From Sabellastarte sp. h YS-2021 (lineage: Eukaryota > Annelida > Polychaeta > Sabellida > Sabellidae), in the NCBI GenBank assembly GCA_964017235.1, contig OZ024927.1:47187293-47251292 (forward strand): DNA of 64,000 bases, read 5' to 3'. Positions 57,015 through 64,000 of the stretch are shown one piece after another. A program made the position numbers and the translations under genes. The notes below the pieces were generated by a model. That model saw only the letters and a list, made by a program, of their open reading frames with translations, was not told the origin of the DNA and made no database searches. Position 1 is the first letter of the stretch. Every line of letters starts with the position of its first letter.

Positions 57015-58651
57015 TATATGTTGGAGCCCAACTTAGGAGTCAGCCCATCTTAAGATGGGCTATAGCCCAACTTAGGATCCTAAGTTGGGTAGCCTATCTT
57101 AAGATGGTCTTAGCCCATCTTAAGATGGGCCAGAACATATTAGCCCAACTTAGGATAATAAAATTCAAGAAGGTTTTTAAATCTAAAATTTAATATTATC
57201 CTTTTAGATAGAATGTCCATAGTTTATTTTAAGATGCATTGACATATATATATTAGCAAAACATTATGCCATACTTCATGGACTGTTTAATCAACCAGTT
57301 TATTTAAGTAGTAAAATTTTAATTAAACAGCCTATGATTGTGAATTGCTATTGTTAAGTTTCTTTTTTTTCTTGTCTTTCCTAAATATTTGCTTACAGAT
57401 ATTAGCCCAACTTATAATTTGCACAAGTAGTTTTTATTCTCAAACTGAAATATTATTATTATTATTTTACTTATATTTTTATCCCTTTTATTTACTTTAG
57501 TATGCATTGATAGGTTTAGTCTGAATTCATTTATCATTGCAAGGCAGTTAAGATGTTTGACAATGGGAGGGTCATTAACTGACAAGATGTGTATTGTTCA
57601 ACCACTCCTTTCAGCTTAATTGTTTTACTTCTGGGGAGTGATTAGGCAACTGGATTATGTTATGATTCATCTATTGTTTCAAGACTCTTTTTAAGTTGAT
57701 TTGTTTGATTATGTGTGTGACTTGTTAACTGAATTAGTGTTAATATTTACCTTTTGTCCCAGCATTACTCTTGAACATGATTTGTTTCACTTGTGCTTGA
57801 GTGACTAGCTGACAGGATCAAATAGGTATTGTTGTAAGATTCTTTTAATGTATTTTTACATGTTTAAGGAAAGCAATTAACATAGTAATTTTAACAGCTA
57901 GGTTCTTAAGTAGACAATTACTGCTATTTACCTGAACACATAAAATTAAGTTATTTGATTAAATTACATTTTAGTAATAATTAGTGTAATTTAAAAAAGG
58001 TAATTTGCATTTTTTTTGTGAAAATGAAGTGCTTTTTATAAAACTTTGCTAAATTTTATAATATAATTCACCCATAAAATCACATAATGGTTGTCCCCCT
58101 TAAAGGTTTCATAGAATTAAGCCTCTTTGTGTTTTGATATTACTTTGATGATGATTTGTTTTACTTTATGATTGAGGTCTTCCTATAATGCACTTCACCC
58201 ACCCCAAGTAAAACAAATCAACATCAATAGAATGTTGACACAATAGCCACAGATCCAATTAAGATATCATCCTAATACAGACAAAAATATTTTCAAAATA
58301 AAAAAAAATTATAGACAAAAATCCTTCTGTACAAGGGACAGTCAAGGAGACCAATGATAATGTCATCTTTTCATGATGATGTGATAATGTCATCTTTTTC
58401 ATGATAATGTTATATAATTAATTATATAATAATGCTAGAAAAAATTCTTATTGTACCCAGAGTAAAAATTTAATTTTCTTGAATTTTATTATCTTAAGTT
58501 GGGCTGATATGTTCTAGCTAATCTTAAGATGGGCTAGCTAATCTTAAGATGGGCTAGCCCATCTTAAGATAGGCTACCCAACTTAGGATCCTAAGTTGGG
58601 CTATAGCCCATCTTAAGATAGGCTGACTCCTAAGTTGGGCTCCAACATATA
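57015..58651. mobile_element. 1.64-kb foldback-like element with ~165-bp arms made of nested palindromes
   Basis: The two ends are reverse complements from TATATGTTGGAGCCCAAC inward for about 165 bp, ending near AATAAAATTCAAGAA. Each arm is itself built from palindromes, such as AGCCCATCTTAAGATGGGCT (57042-57061) and a 24-bp perfect palindrome at 57066-57089 centred on GGATCC. The right arm has one extra AGCCCATCTTAAGAT unit. The 1.3-kb interior is AT-rich with no ORF. Non-autonomous DNA element; superfamily unknown. Confidence 0.85.
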
Positions 58652-58774
58652 CATACGTCACACACAAGTCAATGTTCATAGATATAAGAAGTAAATACTA
58701 TAGAAGTGTCTACAAATGACAGTACCTTCATTTTTCACATGACTCAAAATTATTCAATTACATATGTTAATATA

Positions 58775-58995
58775 CAGTCAAACCTGTACACGTGACCGTT
58801 CTTAAAAAGTTACCACTTGTCAGTTGTGACCACTTTTATTCCTCCCAGGAAATTTAAGATGCAAAATATAGAATCTACCTTATATTGTGACAATTCATTA
58901 ATTGTGGTCAAAAACCATTAAAATTATTCCCAGGGACACATTGCACTTCTTTACAAGTGACCACAAGAGGGATTAAAACCAATGTGGTAATTAGT
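58775..58995 (+). repeat. Possible dispersed repeat beginning ACAGTCAAACCTGT
   Basis: The start resembles the ACAGTCAAACCTGT edge common in animal Tc/mariner-related or similar short repeats. The following sequence has TGTGACCACTTTTATT and an inverted ACAAGTGACCACAAGAGG toward the end. No clear second terminus. Confidence 0.35.
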
Positions 58996-60678
58996 GATCA
59001 ATGGATGGACCATATATGGTGAATTTTTCCTCTCGCCCATTTCCACACACATGCTCAAATTAAGGATTTTAGATTTAAAAATACTTGTCTTTTTCTTTTA
59101 CGATTAAAACAATGAATTTCTAGAATGGTTTGAATAAAAAGAAAGGTGTGACATCAATAGCTGGGGAGAGGGATGTAGATTATACTTGGGATACGTGGAA
59201 AATTGAACTGGTCGAACTTTGCAAGGGCTTTTCACCAGAGACATTTACAATGTGATCTAGGTAAAATAAGAATGGAAAAAGAGGTGACAGCCTGTGATTA
59301 GATGCTAAACATATGACTTGTATCAACAACTTATTTTGTATTACCTGACTTATTTTGAATTAATTTTTGACTTATTTCGTATAACCAACTTATTTTGTAG
59401 TAAAATTACCTTATTTTGTATTACTTGGCCAACTTATTTTGTACCAACAGTTGACTTAATATTTTACAAAATGGTGAACAGAATTTTGACATGATTTCAG
59501 GGTGATACAAACTAAGTCGATCATACAAAAAAAGCTGCTCTATAGACAACTTGTTTTGTATAACTGACTTATAATGTATTATCAGGTTATAAAACTCCCA
59601 ACTGTGTAAGAAATTTTATTTTTAGAACTGTGGAACTCTTTGCTTATTCATTATTTTTATGTTACATTAAGACTTTTGCATAGATTGCACTAAAACATAG
59701 ATCATAAGTTACAAAATACATCCAAATTGTTATAATTTTCAAATATTTGCCTCTTATTAGCCATTCTATGAAAGACCATGCATTTTTCCCTGGATGTGTA
59801 GCCATTCCTATTGCAAATTTAAGATCCTTGGACATCTCAAAAATGCCGGGGTAGAATTATGTGAAGCTGAGTTTGATTGGTTTACCATCTTCAGAATATT
59901 TTAGAAATAATGTTAATGAACTACTTTTGGGCATATTATGATTTTGTCACAACGATATATAGTTTGTTATTTTCTTTATAAGGAGTTTGGTAAGTTGCAT
60001 TTAATTAACCAGTGTCATTGAAAATTATAAGAATATATCAACATGGATTACAACAGTATTTCCTAATTTTTAGAAAGGTACATGAATATTTTGTTTTGAT
60101 AAAAGTATAGCAATTGTAACACAACTGTATAATGGGAACTTGTCAATCAGCAATTTTCAAGGCAATTTGACCTTAAGGAGTTTTATTATCAAGGACAATG
60201 ATATTTAATTTATGATCATTTTGTGGTTGAATTTGTTTGTGTACAATTTAAAACTTGACATTATTTTTTCATCCATTTCATGTAATTTTCATGATAATTT
60301 TATGGAACAAGGACTTCTTACATTGGTAATTAGCACATAATAATTGGAAAAATTGTATTTATCCCTGAAATTTTAGTACTTGCAAAGACTTTCGTTATTA
60401 AAATGATACACAGTCATTCTTGTTTTCTTGCTGATACATACAAAAATGCTTAATGCTATCAATGGATAAGCACATTTGCCACCTCCTCTATATTCTATTG
60501 AATAATGCTGAGCTGACATGTGATTACCATTTGCCTGTTGTCTATAGAATTGGACATTTTGCATAATAGCATTTTGGATACATGTAGTTTTTATGCTGTG
60601 CAGGTATTGTTGTCACCCATGGTGTCAGGCTGGGCAGTTAGGCAGCCTTGGCCAAGAGGAAGGGCTGGTTCAGTATTA

Positions 60679-61932
60679 ACTTGTCCCTGCTGTATCTTAT
60701 AAACCATAAGAAGTAGGATGTTGAGCCTTGATAGAGACATTGAGAGACACTGGTTAGGGGGTGTAGGTGTGCAACATTATAGTATAACCTTGATTTGACC
60801 TTTGACCTTGCCGTGGGGACTTTAATCTTTAAAATCTTATCCGGCCCATATCTTTCAAACTGTAAGGTGTAGGAGGTTGATACTTGGTAGGGATATTGGT
60901 TAGGATGTGTAGGTTAGCAATGTGCACTCTAACATGTTGACCTTTGACCTTGTCATAGCAATACTGACCTTTATTGTCTTTAGAAAGTTGATACTTCACA
61001 TAAACATTGGCTGAGGACAGGTGTATTGTTCAACTTCATAGTCTTACATCAGTGGTCCCTATACTTTTACTCTGTGATGTTGAACATAAATATAATATTT
61101 AGGCAGATGTTTCTTGAGTGTACAAAGGGGAACTGGACAATTCAGCCCTTTGCCAAATCTCCCCTCGGCAAATCGGCCCCCTAAAAACTTGGCCTTGGGT
61201 AAGTCGGCCCCCAAGTAAAAAAACTAAATTGTAATGCAAGTACTTTTTATAGCACTTAATCTCCATCATATGACAGACACTAAGGCTGACAGATATTAAG
61301 TATGAACAGTACATCAGGTGATCATGTATTAGATTATTAATACAAATAATGGCAGATTATTCTTTAGACAACGTCTAAAGTGATATTTGCTTAGTGCAAT
61401 TAACATTTATCAAAGATATTGGATGTTTCACTTATGTTCTTTTAACTTATGTCCTTTAGACATTTGTTTATGTTAGAATAATTATAAGTGCAATCATATA
61501 ATCACATCAAAAGTGAAAACTACATGAGTGATATTTATCAAATGTGCAATTAACATATATCAAAGACTTTGGGATGCTGTAATCAATATCCTTTATTCCC
61601 TGCCCTTTACTAACTTATTTGTGTTAGTTTTATTGAAAGTGCAATTGACTTAAAGGGGATTAAGTACTATAAGAGTTTTTATGAAGTTACATTCTTATTA
61701 GATTGTAATTTTGTCATTATTTTCCAGGGGGCCGATTTGACTAAGGTATTTTTTTCTTGGAGGCCGATTTGACTAGGGCATTTTACTTTGGGGGCCGATT
61801 TGACGGGGGCCAATTTGGCAAAGGGCTGATTTGTCTATGATTCGTACAAAGTGTGCATTTTAACATCTAATCTCATGGAGTTCATTGATTTTTCCCAAGG
61901 TTGTGGGATCTGGGCATCTCTGATGCTATTTT
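60679..61932 (+). repeat. Second copy of the array-bearing element (about 2.5 units) with conserved 3' end
   Basis: Units near 60679 and 60835 match the 23.7-25.2 kb array (GGTGTAGGTGTGCAAC, TTGACCTTTGACCTTGCCGT, GTAGGAGGTTGATACTTGGT). The shared 3' end TGGGCATCTCTGATGCTA appears at 61910-61927. The segment between is interrupted by the inverted-repeat element at 61116-61851. Confidence 0.7.
61116..61851. mobile_element. About 0.74-kb inverted-repeat element with GGGGGCCGATTTG subrepeats
   Basis: The left arm (about 61116-61220) reads CAGCCCTTTGCCAAAT, CAAATCGGCCCCCTAA, AAGTCGGCCCCCAAG. The right arm (about 61725-61851) is its reverse complement (GGGGGCCGATTTGACTAAGG, GGGGGCCGATTTGACGGGGG, TTTGGCAAAGGGCTGATTTG). 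Arms differ in subrepeat number. AT-rich interior, no ORF. Clearly GC-rich arms in an AT-rich host. Confidence 0.78.
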
Positions 61933-62313
61933 TTTATCTGGAAACACAGCATGCTTGTTGCTACCAGTTGCAGCATTTTAACCTTTTTATGCTAGTGCTT
62001 CTACCAATAAACCAAATGTGAGCTCTCTATATGTAAACTTTATCTGATGCAACAAGGGCATTCATACTTCCACAAATATATTCCAGTCCAAGATTTAACA
62101 CCAAACTCAAATTCATTTACGGATGCAGATATAATTTTCAATATACTACTGACTAGTCTAATCAATTATATCTCTGTGAACTGTCAGTGCTGAAAATAAG
62201 AATTACTATCAGGCAAATAGTAAATGGTCTACAAGATTGAATACAGTAAGGATTAAATTCCTTTTAGTTCATCTTTTGATGGAGACAAGGCACAATAAAA
62301 GGTGAATGAAAGT
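61933..62313. other. Interior of the 59.3-62.6 kb structure, nothing recognised
   Basis: AT-rich, no supported ORF. Confidence 0.55.
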
Positions 62314-62589
62314 TACTACAAAATAAGTCAGTGATACAAAATAAGTTGTCTATAGAGCAGCTTATTTTGTATTATCACTTATTTTGTATCACCCCGAAAT
62401 CTTGTCAAAATTCTGTGCACCGTTTTGTAACATATTAAGTCAACTGTTGATACAAAATAAAGTTGGCCAAGTAATACAAAATAAGGCAATGTACTACAAA
62501 ATAAGTTGGTAATACGAAATAAGTCAAAAATTGATACAAAATAAGTCAGGTAATACAAAATAAGTTGTTGATACAAAATAAGTTGTTAC

Positions 62590-63945
62590 AATGTTGCCTC
62601 TAACGGACTTGAAAATGTAAGTCAATCAGCCTATAAGCAAGGTCACTCGACCGAAACTGCACTACTGTCTATTAAAAATGAAGTCCACCTTGCTCTTGCT
62701 AGAGGTGAAGCTACTGCAGTTGTTCTCTTGGACCAATCAGCAGCATTTGACACCATTGATCATGGTATGCTTATTGAGTGTTTGAGTTCCTGGTTTGGTG
62801 TTGGAGGCGTGGTTCTGAACTGGTTCAAGTCGTACCTGTGTGACCGCTATCAGTGCATCAAGATTGGTTCTATTTTATCTGATGCTAAAAGGCTATTGTA
62901 CGGTGTGCCCCAGGGCTCTGTCCTGGGGTCGATCTTGTTCTCATTATACACTACCCCCCTCAGTAAAGTTATTCAAAATCATCCTGGCATATGTTTCCAC
63001 TTTTATGCGGACGACACACAGTTATATGTTCATCTCACACATAACCATGCCACTCAGGCCTTTGATAGACTGAAAAACTGCTTGGATGATGTCAGTTTTT
63101 TTCCCAGTTAATATACTTGGTAACCTCCTTTCACCTGTTGATGCAATTAAGAACTTAGGTGTCTGGTTTGACTCTGATTTTTCCTTCTCTTGCCATGTCA
63201 GGAATATCTGTAAGGCTAGTTTTGTTCATATCAGGGATTTAAAGCGACTCAGAGGATATCTAACACATGAAGCTGCTCTTTTGGCTGCAAATGCCTTGGT
63301 GGGCAGTCGTCTTGACTACTGTAATTCCTTGTTCAGAGGTCTCTCTGATCTAGAAATTGCGGAGGCTCCAATGTGTTCAGAACAGTCTTGCAAAAATTGT
63401 GGCTAATACTACCAAGTACTCACATATCACTCCTGTAAGAAAGAGTCTTCATTGGCTGCCTGTCTTGCATCGCTCTGTCTTCAAGACAGCCCTGATGGTG
63501 TACAAGTTTCTACATAGTGGCCATCCAAAATACTTTGAACCTTTCCTTAAACCCAGACATAGTGTGTATAGAACACGTAGGAGTCAATCTGATGGTGTGC
63601 TGCTTGAGGTCCCACATTGTGCTTCAATATATAAGTCTAAAAAGCATTTTGGCCTTAGCTTTGCATATGATGCCCCAAGGATTTGGAATGATCTCCCTGA
63701 TGATGTACGCTCAGCTAAATCTCTCTCCTCATCAGAAAAAAGTTGAAAACTTACCTCTTTGAAAAAGCTTACCCACCCTAGATTATTCCTAGTTTTTCAT
63801 TTTGTCTCTCTGTGGTGTCGACCCCTGCAATGTCCCTGATTTAACGATTACGATCTCTGATTTTGGCTTTCTGCGTCTTAGAGTCTATCATTAGATAGAG
63901 ATTAAGCGCTATAAAAGTACTATTAGAATTAGAATTAGAACTTGA
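62590..63945 (+). mobile_element. CR1/L2/Rex-like LINE: reverse transcriptase to 3' tail, 5'-truncated and frameshifted
   Basis: The frame is open from about 62600 (SAYKQGHSTETALLSI) into RT motifs: LLDQSAAFDTIDHG, LNWFKSYLCDRYQ, YGVPQGSVLGSILFSLYT and the catalytic FYADDTQLY near 63000-63020. An internal deletion with frame loss near 63105 removes the segment after CLDDV. Further frameshifts occur near 63357 and 63735. The C-terminal region (LHWLPVLHRSVFKTA, KHFGLSFAYDAPRIWNDLPD) ends at CCCACCCTAG. The 3' UTR has GATTAAGCGCTATAAAAGT and an (ATTAGA)n tail. The 5' end abuts the right arm of the foldback structure. Confidence 0.9.
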
Positions 63946-64000
63946 GTTTGGTGTTAAATCTTGGACTGGAATATATTTGTGGAAGTCAGATAAAGTTTAC

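Larger units (their letters stand above)
59320..62588. mobile_element. 3.3-kb foldback-like structure with ~260-bp arms of ATACAAAATAAGT subrepeats
   Basis: The left arm (59320-59583) is the reverse complement of the right arm (62314-62574), including the unique stretches TTGGCCAACTT, AGTCAACTGTTG-type and CTGCTCTATAGACAACTT. Each arm is a ladder of ACTTATTTTGTAT units with diverged spacers; the right arm has one extra unit to 62588. The interior carries an array-bearing repeat and another inverted-repeat element. 59.6-60.6 kb in the interior is AT-rich and unexplained. No transposase. Confidence 0.82.

Noticed and set aside
62728..63746. Functional reverse transcriptase gene
   Set aside because: The RT core is open, but the element has an internal deletion, at least two frameshifts and no endonuclease domain.

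Overview
This is a eukaryotic, AT-rich (about two thirds A+T) animal window. It has multi-exon genes with GT-AG introns, metazoan receptor domains, several LINE families, tRNA-derived SINEs, MITE-like elements and many satellite-type arrays. The SINE and array style, together with the protein families, suggests a lophotrochozoan, most likely a bivalve mollusc. The exact taxon cannot be fixed from the sequence alone. No bacterial features, CRISPR arrays, rRNA genes or functional tRNA genes were found.

Two protein-coding genes can be rebuilt from splice sites and frame continuity, and they converge. (1) On the + strand, about 3.5-27.7 kb, lie the last six exons of a NETO-like membrane receptor: CUB, CUB, LDL-receptor class A, one transmembrane helix and a short tail with a class I PDZ-type C-terminus. 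Its 5' exon(s), including the signal peptide, were not found and probably lie upstream of the window. (2) On the - strand, 50.85-39.78 kb, is a complete 10-exon gene for a 521-residue protein: signal peptide, JmjC oxygenase domain (H174, D176, H252), one canonical EF-hand, an acidic tail and a C-terminal HDEL. This predicts a calcium-binding JmjC oxygenase of the ER lumen, and I consider it the most interesting gene here.

Layout: 1-3.5 kb, upstream or intronic sequence. 3.5-27.7 kb, the NETO-like gene; its 13.4-kb intron holds a 19-bp minisatellite and a SINE inserted in an older SINE, and later introns hold a MITE, a LINE 3' end and a six-unit array split by a 5'-truncated LINE with a 15-bp target duplication. 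27.7-39.8 kb, the intergenic region between the two 3' ends, dominated by arrays (about 155, 146, 125 and 157 bp), several bounded by inverted repeats. 39.8-50.8 kb, the JmjC gene; its 4.7-kb intron carries a 169-bp satellite and a hAT-type MITE with an 8-bp target duplication. 50.9-64 kb, no genes; mainly SINE, LINE and nested inverted-repeat elements, including two large foldback-like structures (57.0-58.7 and 59.3-62.6 kb) and a CR1/L2/Rex-like LINE at the right edge.

The two genes show no sign of acting together. The first would work at the cell surface, probably organising receptors. The second would work in the secretory pathway, probably hydroxylating or otherwise oxidising a lumenal protein. 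Links between repeats (shared 3' ends, shared arms, nested insertions) are from reading by eye; copy numbers and identities are estimates.
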